64,000 bases of DNA from Pseudooceanicola sediminis (lineage in GTDB: Bacteria > Pseudomonadota > Alphaproteobacteria > Rhodobacterales > Rhodobacteraceae), in the NCBI RefSeq assembly GCF_003575965.1, contig NZ_QWJJ01000016.1, positions 58,310 to 122,309 on the forward strand. The letters are read 5' to 3'. How positions within the stretch are numbered: the stretch's first letter is position 1; each line of letters begins with the position of its first letter. Below the pieces are notes generated by a model. The model made no database searches, was not told the origin of the DNA, and saw only the letters and a program-made list of their open reading frames with translations. This document shows, one piece after another, positions 9,261 through 18,182 of the stretch. A program made the position numbers and the translations under genes.

Positions 9261-9761
9261 AACCTTTGGCAGCCTCCTCGGCATGTCCGCGCAAGGCCCG
9301 ACTGGTCCGCAGCCATCGCCGATGACGCGACGCGGTGCCCCTCACCGCGCCGCACCACGCGATGCCGAACCTCGGCCTGTACCGCGCCTTCGTGCAGGCC
9401 CGCGCCCGCCTTACTGTCGGAAGGGCGCGCCGTATAGTATGGCGCCGCCCCCCGGTTTGCCGCCGACTGTTTCGCGCGCTGCGGTTTGGCGATTTCTGGC
9501 AGCCGACGCCGGGCCGAACACCGTTCAGATACCGACAGGATACCGACGTTGAAACCGATGGAAACTTGCGCCCCCACAGCCGTGCAGACGGGGCGAGCCG
9601 CTGCCCCGACGTTTGTGTCCAAATTGGAATTTCAGTGTTTCGCCGTTTCCCTGCCTTCAACGATCCTCGACAAAACCGCTTTATTGTCCGTCCCTTGCCC
9701 CCTTTCTGCCCGATTTGACGCCAATAAACGTCAGGACCATGTAGCGAGGCAGGCGTTCAGA
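9261..9761 (+). other. 500-base non-coding gap upstream of the LysR gene
   Basis: Open frames exist on both strands but none has a ribosome site or recognisable protein sequence. The gap carries the GATACCG array at 9517-9545. The last 120 bases are AT-richer and probably hold the LysR-gene promoter; no clear minus-35/minus-10 pair was identified. Confidence 0.5.
9517..9545 (+). repeat. Phased GATACCG array, copy 1 (3 units, 11-bp period)
   Basis: Units start at 9517 (AACACCG, degenerate), 9528 (GATACCG) and 9539 (GATACCG), exactly 11 bases apart with 4-base spacers TTCA and ACAG, followed by ACGTT. The stretch ACACCGTTCAGATACCG is identical to that of copy 2 inside mutL, and GATACCGACGTT ends both copies. 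Confidence 0.8.
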
Positions 9762-10667
9762 ATGGACAGGCTCACGGAAATGGAGGCATTCGCGACGGTC
9801 GTGGATCAGGGTGGATTCACCGACGCCGCGAAAAAGATGGGGATTTCCAAATCCGCCGTCTCCAAACATGTTTCCTCCCTCGAAGCCCGCCTCGGCGCGC
9901 GTCTTCTCAATCGCACCACGCGCCGCGTCGCCCCGACCGAGATCGGGTTGGCCTATTACGACCGCGCCCGCCGTGTGCTGAACGATGCCGACGAGGCGGA
10001 TGCGCTGGTCACGTCGATGCAATCGGCCCCGTCGGGTCAGCTGCGCATCTGTGTCGCAACGGATTTCGGCGTCAATCACCTCAGCCCTCTGCTTGTGGAT
10101 TTTCTAAGGGAATTTCCACAGGTTACGGTCAACATGGTGTTGGAAAACCGCCCCGTCGATCTGGTGTCCGGGAGCTTTGACATGGCGATCCGCGTCGGAG
10201 CGCCGGATGGCGCGCCCCTCACCTCGCGCAAGCTGGCCGAGACGGCGCAGCGCATGGTGGCCAGCCCCGGCTATATTGCCAGCTTCGGCCGCCCCGCACG
10301 TATCGACGACCTCAAAAATCACAAGCTGTTGCATTATTCCGACCTCGACAGCGGCAGTGTCTGGCGTCTGATCGCCCCATCCGGGGAACAACGCCAAATT
10401 CGCACGGCGGGGTGGCTTTCGGTCAATGACGGCCAATCGTTGCTGAACGCGGCCATCTCGGGGTTGGGCATTGCCTACCTGCCCAGTTTCCTGTGCGCGG
10501 ACGCCCTGAAAGAAGGACTGGTCGAGGATGCGATGCCCGACCTGGCACCGGACCTGCAAGGTATCTACGCAGTTTATCCGTCAGCGCGTTTCACCCAACC
10601 CAAGGTGCGCGCACTTGTCGATTTTCTGGTGGCCGCGTTCCGCGACAAAGGCCCGGAAAAGTGGTGA
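9762..10667 (+). CDS. LysR-family transcriptional regulator
   Basis: The 301-residue protein has an N-terminal winged helix-turn-helix (residues 1-60, with FTDAAKKMGISKSAVSKHVSSLE) and a periplasmic-binding-like effector domain from about residue 90 (GQLRICVATDFGVNHLSPLL). The sequence resembles the CrgA/DsdC-like branch with SVNDGQSLLNAAISGLGIAYLP, typical of regulators of small-molecule metabolism. The chosen ATG starts MDRLTEMEAF, the standard LysR opening; a longer frame beginning at 9486 would run through the GATACCG array and is rejected. The neighbours do not reveal the target: the gene is isolated, convergent with an OmpA-like gene. The effector is unknown. Confidence 0.9.
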   Translation: MDRLTEMEAFATVVDQGGFTDAAKKMGISKSAVSKHVSSLEARLGARLLNRTTRRVAPTEIGLAYYDRARRVLNDADEADALVTSMQSAPSGQLRICVATDFGVNHLSPLLVDFLREFPQVTVNMVLENRPVDLVSGSFDMAIRVGAPDGAPLTSRKLAETAQRMVASPGYIASFGRPARIDDLKNHKLLHYSDLDSGSVWRLIAPSGEQRQIRTAGWLSVNDGQSLLNAAISGLGIAYLPSFLCADALKEGLVEDAMPDLAPDLQGIYAVYPSARFTQPKVRALVDFLVAAFRDKGPEKW

Positions 10668-10698
10668 ATTTCAATTCGTTTCAATAGAGTACGGCGAT

Positions 10699-11760
10699 CT
10701 AGTCGAGGCTCAGCAGAACGGCTTCTACCCTGCGGTTGGCCTCCCGGCCGGCCTCGGTCAGATTGGTTGCGCGCGGTGCAAGGTAACCCGCGCCCTCGGC
10801 TGTCATCTGGCCCGAGGGCACGCCGTAGCGGCGGCTTAGTCGCTCCATCACCGCGCGTGCGCGGCGTTTGGACAGGGCGATATTGCCCGCCAGCGAACCT
10901 TCGGTATCTGTGTGCCCGACCAATGCCACGCGCCGACCTGCCCCTGCCTTGAGAAACGCCGCCAGGGCCGTCAGCGCATCATAGGGGGCCTCGGCCAGTT
11001 CGGCTGATCCGGTGGCAAAGATCAGGTCGCCCAACACGACCCGACCACCTTGCGTCAACGCGGCGGCCATGGCTGCGGCGTCAGGGTCGGTAATCGTCAC
11101 CTCATCAGCCGTGACCCCGTCCGCAGGATCACCGGGACTGTCGGCATGTGCGCCAACAAGGGAACCGCCATCGATGCCGTCTTGAGTGGCGTCCGCGGGA
11201 TCGTCTTGCGGGAACAGCGCGACCGGCGCCGGGGTGATATGTACCAACTGGATATAGCCCACCGGCCCGGCCCGACTGACCAGAAGAAAGACGTAATCGG
11301 CATCTTTGCCGACGCCACGCCGCGCCGACAACGCCCGGAAATCGAAAAGGTCGACGTTCATGTCCGGCGCCTCGATCACATCGACGGCAAAGCGAAAGTC
11401 AAAGCCACCGCAGGCGTCGGTGTCGCATTGCAGCAGCGGAACAAAGCCCATGCCTTCCAGCTTTTCGCGCAAGGGTGCCAGCAATTGCAGGGTGGTCATC
11501 TGCCCGCCCACCTGCCAGGCCATGCGGCTGACCTCTCCCTCCAGGGGCAGACTGGTCACGTTCCCGTCGGCAAACGGGGCCGTCGGCAGCGCAAAGGAAT
11601 CGATGCTGGTGACACTGTGGGTCTGACGTGCCGAAAATGGCAATTCAAAGGCCAGTGGCGCGGCCTGACCATCCAGGGCGCGCACCGCCAGCCCGAGTCC
11701 CAGCAGGGCAGCGATGACTTTGCCTTTTCTCGATATGGCGTGCCGCGCCCCTGTTTGCAT
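10699..11760 (-). CDS. OmpA-family outer membrane/peptidoglycan-binding protein
   Basis: The 353-residue protein has an N-terminal hydrophobic signal (VIAALLGLGLAVRALDGQAAP). The C-terminal OmpA-like domain spans about residues 240-350, with GDLIFATGSAEL, VALVGHTDTEGSLAGNIALSKRRA and ANRRVEAVL, the pattern that binds the diaminopimelate stem of peptidoglycan. The first 200 residues are not a recognised beta barrel; four cysteines and the segment SLPLEGEV suggest a globular periplasmic domain. Its ATG directly follows the stop of the AhpD-like gene (TGAATG), so the two are translated from one transcript. It is the last gene of the minus-strand group 13808-10699. Confidence 0.85.
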   Translation of the reverse strand: MQTGARHAISRKGKVIAALLGLGLAVRALDGQAAPLAFELPFSARQTHSVTSIDSFALPTAPFADGNVTSLPLEGEVSRMAWQVGGQMTTLQLLAPLREKLEGMGFVPLLQCDTDACGGFDFRFAVDVIEAPDMNVDLFDFRALSARRGVGKDADYVFLLVSRAGPVGYIQLVHITPAPVALFPQDDPADATQDGIDGGSLVGAHADSPGDPADGVTADEVTITDPDAAAMAAALTQGGRVVLGDLIFATGSAELAEAPYDALTALAAFLKAGAGRRVALVGHTDTEGSLAGNIALSKRRARAVMERLSRRYGVPSGQMTAEGAGYLAPRATNLTEAGREANRRVEAVLLSLD

Positions 11761-12327
11761 TCAGCGGGCCTGCCCGTGATATTCCGGGTTCGGTTGCATC
11801 TCGATGGCATTCGCGACGCGATTGGACATGTTGAAAAAGCCGGTGACATTGGCAATGTCCCAGATGTCGCGGTCCGTAAAGCCGACATCGCGCAGCGCCT
11901 GTCGGTCCGCTTCGCCGATTGTCGCGCTGTCCGTCGTGATCCGTGCGGCAAAATCCAGCATGGCGCGTTGGCGTTCAGACAGGTCGGCGGCGCGATAATT
12001 CATCACCATCATCTCGCCCAGCTCGGGGCGGCCAGACAGCTCTCTTACGGCAGCACCATGCGCGGTCAGGCAATAGAAACAGTGGTTGATTGAGCTGACG
12101 ACGACCGCGATCATTTCGCGTTCCAGCTTGCTAAGCCCGCTCTGGCCCAGCATCAGGTCATTGTAGAGCCCGGCAAAGGCATCCAGCTTGGCAATGTCGA
12201 AGGCATGGGCCTTGAGCACGTTTGGCACCATGCCGAGCTTTTCGTCGCACAGGTCGAAATACGCCTGCGTCCGTTCGGGCAAGGGTGACACCATCGGCAG
12301 ATCCAGGGCCGTAATCTTCTCGTTCAT
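11761..12327 (-). CDS. AhpD-like peroxidase-related protein (carboxymuconolactone decarboxylase fold)
   Basis: The product has 188 residues. The redox motif is complete: C83-F-Y-C86 followed by H90 in NHCFYCLTAH, as in alkylhydroperoxidase AhpD, which reduces peroxides through a CxxC pair. The length and C-terminal block DRDIWDIANVTGFFNMSNR fit the peroxidase-related subfamily. I chose the ATG at 12327 because AGGAGG lies eight bases upstream; an ATG at 12333 would be only two bases from it. It is flanked by an acetyltransferase upstream and an OmpA-like gene downstream. The physiological substrate is not evident. Confidence 0.88.
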   Translation of the reverse strand: MNEKITALDLPMVSPLPERTQAYFDLCDEKLGMVPNVLKAHAFDIAKLDAFAGLYNDLMLGQSGLSKLEREMIAVVVSSINHCFYCLTAHGAAVRELSGRPELGEMMVMNYRAADLSERQRAMLDFAARITTDSATIGEADRQALRDVGFTDRDIWDIANVTGFFNMSNRVANAIEMQPNPEYHGQAR

Positions 12328-12342
12328 GACCATCTCCTCCTG

Positions 12343-13089
12343 TCAGTCTTTCTGACGGTAATGGTAATGACCGACCTTTGTCATGCCGAGCGCAGTGTAG
12401 AGTGCGTTTGCGGCGATATTCGCCTGCGTACAGACGACCGAGAACGTGTTTGCCCCGTTCTGCGCCGCCCAGCGGGCCGCGTCGATCATCATTGCCTTGC
12501 CCATCCCACGCCCGCGCATCGCCTCCAATACCTCGAGCGCGTGCAGCATTCCGACGTGATCCGAAACCGCGACAAAGGCGGTCCCGGCGGGCGAATTGTC
12601 GAAACGTCCGATCAGGGTCGTGCGCGGCTCACCGGCGCGCAGCATCACGTCGATCCGCGCGTCACCAATGCCGCCCGTGGCCCAGATCTCGCGCTGGATG
12701 GCCAATGGTTCCCAGGTGGCCAGGCTATGCTGTTCCGGGCGCTTTTCCTGTTCAGCCAAGACGTTGACGGGGCAGGCATAGATGTTCACCGGGTCAACCA
12801 CGACATAGCCGCGCGCCGCCAGCTTGGCATCCAGCGCTTCCTGCCCGGGGCGGAGGCTGAACAACAGCGGCTGCGACATCGCACGCATCGCGGCCTCTGC
12901 TTCGACGACGTCCGCATCTGTCACAGGCCCCATCGCGGACGCAGCCGAGACGCGCTTGCCCCCACCGCCGCCACGGCGCAGCAGCCATGCGCCCTGGTGG
13001 CGCATCTGCGCGGGCGGCCAGGTCGCGTCGACAACCGCCATGTAGCGGTCGGTATTCTCGACCACGGCGGAGGAGGGGGCGGTGCTCAT
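12343..13089 (-). CDS. GNAT-family N-acetyltransferase
   Basis: The 248-residue cytoplasmic protein carries a GNAT fold in its C-terminal half: VSDHVGMLHALEVLEAMRGRGMGKAMM holds the acetyl-CoA pyrophosphate loop (R-G-R-G-M-G-K), and NIAANALYTALGM is the typical last helix. The N-terminal half (residues 20-120) looks like a degenerate second GNAT domain. Its start codon overlaps the stop of the CinA-like gene upstream by four bases (ATGA), showing translational coupling. The acceptor substrate cannot be told from sequence. Confidence 0.82.
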   Translation of the reverse strand: MSTAPSSAVVENTDRYMAVVDATWPPAQMRHQGAWLLRRGGGGGKRVSAASAMGPVTDADVVEAEAAMRAMSQPLLFSLRPGQEALDAKLAARGYVVVDPVNIYACPVNVLAEQEKRPEQHSLATWEPLAIQREIWATGGIGDARIDVMLRAGEPRTTLIGRFDNSPAGTAFVAVSDHVGMLHALEVLEAMRGRGMGKAMMIDAARWAAQNGANTFSVVCTQANIAANALYTALGMTKVGHYHYRQKD

Positions 13090-13808
13090 GCGGGAAAGCT
13101 TTCGGCCAGCCGCGACATGGCGGCGTCGATCATCGCGCCGTCGCTGCCCCGGATCACGATCGTCGCGCCATAGACGCCGTCGCGTTGGAACGGGTACGAC
13201 CCGATGGACAGATCGGGATAATCCCCTGCCAGCAGGCGCAGCGGGCCGGCGATCTCGCCCTCGCCGCGATTGATGCGCAGCGACTGGCTCAGCAGCGGCT
13301 TGCCCCCGGTCAGACGCGGCAGGATCGACGCGACCATCGCCTCGAATACGCTCGGGACACCGGCCATCACATGCACGTTGTCGACCGAAAAACCCGGCGC
13401 GATGGACACCGGGTTGTCGATCAGGGTCGCGCCATCCGGGATACGCGCCATGCGCAGGCGGGCCTCGGTGATCTCAACGCCTCGCCCGCTCCAGTGATTG
13501 ACCAGCAGGTCGCGGGCATCGTCGCGCACGTCGATATGCTGATCAAAGGCTTCGGCGATGCAATCCGCGGTGATGTCGTCATGGGTCGGGCCGATCCCGC
13601 CAGAGGTAAAGACCTCGTCATAGGCGGCCGACAGCGCCTTGACCGCCTTGATGATGGCCTTGGCGTCATCGCTGACCACGCGCACTTCCTTCAGGTCGAT
13701 GCCGACCTTGGTCAATTCGTTGGCAAGAAAGTACATGTTGGCATCCCGTGTGCGCCCCGACAGGATCTCGTCTCCGATGACGAGCATGGCAGCGGTGGGG
13801 TTTGGCAT
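13086..13808 (-). CDS. CinA-like molybdopterin-binding-domain protein
   Basis: The 240-residue protein is a stand-alone MoaB/Mog-type domain as found at the N-terminus of CinA: VIGDEILSGRTRDAN near the start, VSDDAKAII, TSGGIGPTHDDIT and VMAGVPSVFEAM are all family blocks. The C-terminal nicotinamide-nucleotide deamidase domain of full CinA is absent, so a role in NAD(P) repair or competence should not be assumed. A single-domain form is common in Alphaproteobacteria. It is the first gene of the minus operon and is divergent from sfsA across 48 bases. Confidence 0.85.
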   Translation of the reverse strand: MPNPTAAMLVIGDEILSGRTRDANMYFLANELTKVGIDLKEVRVVSDDAKAIIKAVKALSAAYDEVFTSGGIGPTHDDITADCIAEAFDQHIDVRDDARDLLVNHWSGRGVEITEARLRMARIPDGATLIDNPVSIAPGFSVDNVHVMAGVPSVFEAMVASILPRLTGGKPLLSQSLRINRGEGEIAGPLRLLAGDYPDLSIGSYPFQRDGVYGATIVIRGSDGAMIDAAMSRLAESFPA

Positions 13809-13856
13809 GGGGTCAGCCTCCTTGAGTGTGATTACAGAAATCTATAGGGCGCGCTC

Positions 13857-14576
13857 ATGCGCTTTCAAACCCCCCTTGTTCCGGCCATCTTGTTGCGACG
13901 CTACAAGCGTTTCCTTGCAGATATCCGGCTGGCGGACGGACGCGAGGTTGTCGCCCATTGTGCCAACCCCGGTTCGATGATGGGGCTGGCCGAACCAGGC
14001 AGCCGCATCTGGGTCGAAGCCAACGACGATCCCAGGAAAAAGCTGAAGTACGGCTGGCGTCTGGTCGAACATCCGGGCGGCCATTTCACCGGTGTCGACA
14101 CGTCCGTCCCCAACCGCGCCCTGCGCGAGGCGCTGTTGGCGGGGCAGGTGCCCGGCCTGCAAGGCTATGCCCAGATCCGCCCCGAACAGAAATATGGCAC
14201 TGAATCGAGCCGTATCGATTTCCTGCTGACAGACCCCGACCGCCGCGATTGTTATGTCGAGGTCAAGTCGATCACCCTGTCACGCCAGCCGGGCCTGGCC
14301 GAATTTCCCGACAGCACGACCCTGCGCGGGCAGAAACACCTGCGCGAGCTGGCCGAGGTCGCGCGTGCCGGACATCGGGCGGTGATGCTCTACCTCGTGC
14401 AGCGCACCGATGCCCGCCGGACGGCGATCGCCGCCGATATCGACCCTGTCTATGCGGCGGCCTATCGACAGGCCCGCGCTGCCGGGGTCGAGGCGCTGGC
14501 CTTTGCCTGCCATATCACACCGCAGGAAATCACGCTGGGGGCTGCGTTGCCTGCGCCGGACGTGGATGCGGCGTGA
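13857..14576 (+). CDS. sfsA: SfsA family protein (sugar fermentation stimulation / DNA-RNA nuclease)
   Basis: The 239-residue protein shows the SfsA signature blocks: RYKRFLADIRL near residue 14, CANPGSMMGL, SRIDFLL and CYVEVKSITL with the Asp...Glu-x-Lys arrangement of restriction-endonuclease-like folds, and FPDSTTLRGQKHLREL. E. coli SfsA was named for maltose gene stimulation; nuclease activity is known for family members. The ATG at 13857 gives a full-length protein. The gene stands between the divergent CinA-like gene and map and may be expressed with map. Confidence 0.93.
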   Translation: MRFQTPLVPAILLRRYKRFLADIRLADGREVVAHCANPGSMMGLAEPGSRIWVEANDDPRKKLKYGWRLVEHPGGHFTGVDTSVPNRALREALLAGQVPGLQGYAQIRPEQKYGTESSRIDFLLTDPDRRDCYVEVKSITLSRQPGLAEFPDSTTLRGQKHLRELAEVARAGHRAVMLYLVQRTDARRTAIAADIDPVYAAAYRQARAAGVEALAFACHITPQEITLGAALPAPDVDAA

Positions 14577-14738
14577 TGACACTTTGGCCCGAATGCACGT
14601 GCCTCTCTGGCATTTTGCGGCGGAATGCACTAGATCAGGCCTGTGGCGCCTGCCGGATTTCTTCGTCGTCTCGCCACACATTGGGCGAGACCGTATCGAC
14701 AAAGGCGAAATGAATTGAAACAGGAACATCGTGGTCGC

Positions 14739-15533
14739 ATGACGCGTGAAGGCATTCGCATACACGAAGCCGCCGATTTCGACGGCATGCGCAAGGCGGG
14801 CGAGGTCACGGCCCGCATTCTCGACGAAATCGCGGACCATATCTTTGTCGGCCAGACCACCGGAGAGATCGACCGCATCATCGAAGAGAAGGTGACCGAA
14901 TACGGCACCACCTCGGCGACGATCGGATACAAGGGGTACAAACATGCCTCCTGTATCTCCGTGAACCATGTCGTGTGTCATGGCATCCCCGGCGACAAGA
15001 AGCTGAAAGACGGCGATATCCTGAATATCGACGTGACCGTCATTCTGGATGGCTGGTTCGGTGACAGTTCCCGCATGTATGCCGCCGGCAACCTGCCTCG
15101 CAAGGCCGAGCGTCTGATCGAGGTGACACATGATTCCCTGATGCGGGGGATCGAGGCCGTCAAACCCGGCAATACCTTTGGTGACATCGGTCACGCCATC
15201 CAGACCTATGTCGAGGCACAGCGCATGTCGGTCGTTCGGGATTTCTGCGGACATGGTCTTGGCCGCGTGTTCCACGCACCCCCCAACGTGCTGCACTATG
15301 GTCGCCCCGGCACCGGCCCGGTGCTTGAGGAAGGCATGTTCTTCACGATCGAACCCATGGTCAACGTCGGCCGCCCGGAAACCAAGGTGCTGGCAGACGA
15401 CTGGACGGCCGTGACCCGCGACAAATCGTTGTCGGCACAGTTTGAACACTCCATCGGTGTCACTGCGGATGGGTGCGAGGTGTTTACCCTGTCGCCCGGC
15501 GGGTTGTTCCACCCGACCTACAAGCAGGGCTGA
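14739..15533 (+). CDS. map: Type I methionine aminopeptidase
   Basis: Map removes the initiator methionine from nascent proteins. The metal-binding and substrate residues are in place: CISVNHVVCHGIP with the catalytic His, NIDVTVILDGWFGDSSRM carrying the two aspartates, FCGHGLGRVFH, EEGMFFTIEP and EHSIGVT. From the ATG at 14739 it has 264 residues, standard for the family; AGGAA lies about 12 bases upstream. A TTG at 14715 in frame could add eight residues. The frame is open further upstream but without conserved sequence. Confidence 0.94.
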   Translation: MTREGIRIHEAADFDGMRKAGEVTARILDEIADHIFVGQTTGEIDRIIEEKVTEYGTTSATIGYKGYKHASCISVNHVVCHGIPGDKKLKDGDILNIDVTVILDGWFGDSSRMYAAGNLPRKAERLIEVTHDSLMRGIEAVKPGNTFGDIGHAIQTYVEAQRMSVVRDFCGHGLGRVFHAPPNVLHYGRPGTGPVLEEGMFFTIEPMVNVGRPETKVLADDWTAVTRDKSLSAQFEHSIGVTADGCEVFTLSPGGLFHPTYKQG

Positions 15534-15605
15534 TCCTGGCCCGGCGGGGTGGCGCGTGGAGATCACGCGCGACACCTTGCCAAAACCCGCGTGCCCTAAC
15601 CTGCC

Positions 15606-16166
15606 TCAGATCTTGCGCAGAAAGCTGATCGTGCTGTCGCCAAAGGGGCGCGCGTCGATCACCTCCCAGCCTTCGGGCGCTGTGACCTGCGCGCTTTCCT
15701 CCCAGACGATCAGCGCATCGCCGTCGATCCAGCCCTGTGCCAGCGCACTCCGCAACGCCGTTTCTCCCAACCCCTTGCCATAAGGCGGGTCGAGAAAGAC
15801 AAGCGTTGCCGCTGGCTCGGGGCAGGGGGGCAGCCGGATCGCATTGGCCTTGATCAGCCGCACCCGCTCCTTGATCCCCAGCGTCGCGATATTCTCGGCC
15901 ACGAGGCGCCCGGCGACCCGGCCATCATCGACAAACGTGCAGGCTTCGGCGCCCCGCGACAGCGCCTCCAGGCCAAGCGCGCCTGTTCCGGCAAACAGAT
16001 CCAGCACCTGTGCGCCCTCGATCGGGTCGCCAAAGCGCCCGCCGGACAGGATGGAAAACAGGCTCTCGCGTACCCGGTCGGTGGTCGGGCGCAGGTGCGC
16101 ACCCGCGTCGCCCTTGCCAAGCGCGGCCAGCCTGCGGCCCCTGAACTCTCCCGCAATGATGCGCAT
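15606..16166 (-). CDS. rsmD: 16S rRNA (guanine966-N2)-methyltransferase
   Basis: RsmD methylates G966 of 16S rRNA. The 186-residue protein begins MRIIAGEFRGRRL, carries the SAM-binding loop DLFAGTGALGLEALSRGA and the N-methyltransferase motif DPPYGKG, all diagnostic. Its ATG overlaps by one base the stop of the upstream flavoprotein gene (TGATG), so it is expressed from that gene's promoter. It is convergent with map across about 70 bases. Confidence 0.94.
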   Translation of the reverse strand: MRIIAGEFRGRRLAALGKGDAGAHLRPTTDRVRESLFSILSGGRFGDPIEGAQVLDLFAGTGALGLEALSRGAEACTFVDDGRVAGRLVAENIATLGIKERVRLIKANAIRLPPCPEPAATLVFLDPPYGKGLGETALRSALAQGWIDGDALIVWEESAQVTAPEGWEVIDARPFGDSTISFLRKI

Positions 16167-17374
16167 CAGGCGCGCATCAGGGTCTTGAGGTCCACGGACG
16201 CATCGGCAACCAGTGCCGGGTCCGCCGTCCTGCCGGCCTCGATCAGACGTTTTCCCACCATGTAACCGCGTGGATCATTCATCGCGTCGACCGCCAGCAA
16301 TGTGTCGCCCGCGTAGTACCAGTGGCTCACCGCGCCCTTGTCGCCATGACGCGCGACAACCCGGTCGTACCCTGTGTTCAACCCTGCGATCTGCAATTTC
16401 ACGTCGTACTGATCCGACCAGAACCAGGGTTTCGGGTCATATTCCTTGCCCGCCCCCAGCATGTTTTCCGCCACGCACTCCGCCATGTCGATGGCGTTCT
16501 GCACGCTCTCCAGCCGCAGGCGCGCGCCCTTGAACGGGAAACTGGCGCAATCACCCGCCGCCCAGATCGCGGGGTCGCTGGTGCGGCCCTGCGCGTCGCA
16601 GCGGATGCCGTTCTCGATGTCCAGCCCGGCCTCTTCGGCCAACGTCTCTCCGGGCAGGATCCCCATGCCGATGATCACGAAATCGGCTGCAATCTCGGTC
16701 CCGTCACCCAGGATCGCGCCGGCGACGTCGCTGTCTCCGACCAGCCGCTCCAGCCCCGTACGTTCGCGAATGTCGACGCCATGGCCCCTGTGCAGCGCGC
16801 GGAAATAGTCCGACGTCGCCTCGCAGGCGACACGTTGCAGGATGCGCGGTGCCATCTCGATCAACGTCACCTTCAGGCCCTTCTTGGCGGCCACCGCCGC
16901 TGCCTCCAGCCCGATGTAGCCGCCCCCGACGATCAGCACCCGCGCCCCCTCACGGAACTGCGGCTCCATCGCGTCTACATCCGCAAGGGTGCGGACAGAA
17001 AAGACATTGCCCAAAGCCCCTCCAAGCGCCTCCGGCAGATGACGCGGCACCGATCCGGTGGTCAGGGCCAGCTGGTCATAGCGGATCACCTCACCGCCCC
17101 GAAAGATCTCTTTTGCGGCGGGGGAAATCGCCTCGACCGGGGTGCCCAGCCGCAGTGTGATGCGGTTGTCGTCGTACCAATGCAGCGGGCGCAGGTACAA
17201 CCGCTCCTCTGCCATATCGCCCAGCAGGTAGGATTTCGACAGCGGCGGGCGCTGATAGGGGGGTGCGTTTTCACCGCCGATCAGGGTGATTTCCCCGTCG
17301 TGGCCAAGGCTTCTCAGCTTGGCGACCAACGATGCCCCGGCCTGTCCGGCGCCAATCACGGCGATATGCGTCAT
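16166..17374 (-). CDS. FAD-dependent oxidoreductase, ferredoxin/rubredoxin-reductase type
   Basis: The 402-residue cytoplasmic flavoprotein has an FAD-binding GAGQAGAS near residue 9, PPYQRPPLSKSYL, a second dinucleotide fold GGGYIGLEAAAVAAKKG for NAD(P)H near residue 150, and DPAIWAAGDCA. The C-terminal domain has the reductase-C pattern WFWSDQYDVKLQIAG. Enzymes of this type reduce a ferredoxin or rubredoxin for oxygenases or P450s; no such partner lies nearby. The ATG at 17374 (MTHIAVIGAG) is the natural start. It is divergent from a peroxiredoxin gene across about 90 bases, so the two may share regulation, and it is coupled to rsmD. Confidence 0.9.
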   Translation of the reverse strand: MTHIAVIGAGQAGASLVAKLRSLGHDGEITLIGGENAPPYQRPPLSKSYLLGDMAEERLYLRPLHWYDDNRITLRLGTPVEAISPAAKEIFRGGEVIRYDQLALTTGSVPRHLPEALGGALGNVFSVRTLADVDAMEPQFREGARVLIVGGGYIGLEAAAVAAKKGLKVTLIEMAPRILQRVACEATSDYFRALHRGHGVDIRERTGLERLVGDSDVAGAILGDGTEIAADFVIIGMGILPGETLAEEAGLDIENGIRCDAQGRTSDPAIWAAGDCASFPFKGARLRLESVQNAIDMAECVAENMLGAGKEYDPKPWFWSDQYDVKLQIAGLNTGYDRVVARHGDKGAVSHWYYAGDTLLAVDAMNDPRGYMVGKRLIEAGRTADPALVADASVDLKTLMRA

Positions 17375-17464
17375 CACTTTGTCCTTACTGTGTCTGGCTC
17401 CCCCCGGCGGGACAGCTATAGTCGCTGCCATGTGGAACACAAATCAATGACAGGACACAAGCAT

Positions 17465-17953
17465 ATGACCATTTCAACAGGGGATCACCTCCCCGACGCC
17501 ACCCTCGTCGCAATGACCGACTCCGGCCCGGCGCCGGTTTCGATGAAAGACAAGACCGCGGGTCGCAAGGTCGTCATCTTCGGCCTGCCCGGCGCGTTCA
17601 CCGGCACCTGCTCCACGGCGCATGTGCCCAGCTTCATCCGCACCAAGGACCAGTTCGATGCCAAGGGCGTGGACGAAATCATCTGCGTGTCGGTCAACGA
17701 TCCCTTCGTCATGGGCGCCTGGTCGGAAACGACCGGCGCAGGCGCGGCGGGCCTGACCTTTCTCGGCGACCCGTCCAGCGAATTCACCAAGGCCATCGGG
17801 ATGGAGTTCTCTGCTCCGCCTGCCGGTCTGATCGATCGTTCCAAACGCTATGCCATGCTGGTCGAAGATGGCGTGGTCAGCGTCCTCAACCTCGAAGATA
17901 ACCCCGGCGCCTGCGAGATTTCGGCCGGCGAAGGTCTGCTCGATTCGATGTGA
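17465..17953 (+). CDS. Peroxiredoxin, Prx5 type
   Basis: The 162-residue protein reduces hydrogen peroxide and organic peroxides using thiols. The peroxidatic cysteine is C49 in PGAFTGTCSTAHVPSF, followed by VNDPFVMGAW and a C-terminal LNLEDNPGACEISAGEG with a second cysteine typical of the subfamily. The ATG at 17465 is preceded by AGGA at suitable distance; an ATG six codons earlier is in frame but less well placed. It is divergent from a flavin reductase, and downstream lies the candidate small RNA on the other strand. Confidence 0.93.
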   Translation: MTISTGDHLPDATLVAMTDSGPAPVSMKDKTAGRKVVIFGLPGAFTGTCSTAHVPSFIRTKDQFDAKGVDEIICVSVNDPFVMGAWSETTGAGAAGLTFLGDPSSEFTKAIGMEFSAPPAGLIDRSKRYAMLVEDGVVSVLNLEDNPGACEISAGEGLLDSM

Positions 17954-18036
17954 TCTGGACGAAACCGGGTCATGCAGCTTTTGGGGGGTGGGGTGAACCT
18001 GCCCCCCATCATGCCGATGATCAGGCGCGTTAATCA

Positions 18037-18070
18037 GAAAACCCGAAGCCTCATCCCCAAGGCTTCGGGC
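18037..18070 (-). terminator. Intrinsic terminator on the minus strand
   Basis: A perfect 10-bp stem (CCCGAAGCCT at 18043-18052 with 18061-18070) with an 8-base loop, followed on the minus strand by TTTTCTG. It would also stop read-through from the phosphatase gene 220 bases upstream. Confidence 0.7.
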
Positions 18071-18182
18071 CGGTACAGCAGGTGCGTTCTGCCCCGATGC
18101 TGCGACTTCTACCCCATTCCCCTTATCGACCCAGCAATGGTATCGAGCGTCTTGGTTTTGGAACGGCATGTGCTTGACGCTA
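18037..18182 (-). ncRNA. Candidate small RNA with own promoter, operator and terminator
   Basis: Between the peroxiredoxin and phosphatase genes lies a minus-strand unit with no convincing protein: a TTGACA minus-35 element at 18217-18212, a 17-base spacer, TACGGT at 18194-18189, then about 145 bases ending in a perfect 10-bp stem (18070-18061 with 18052-18043) followed by TTTTCTG. An open frame exists through it but it also runs through the terminator and antisense to the peroxiredoxin gene, so it is not a gene. The transcript would contain a G-rich single-stranded stretch (GGGGAATGGGGTAG). I do not recognise it as a known small RNA. The promoter's minus-10 is weak, and the call rests on sequence signals only. 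Confidence 0.5.
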
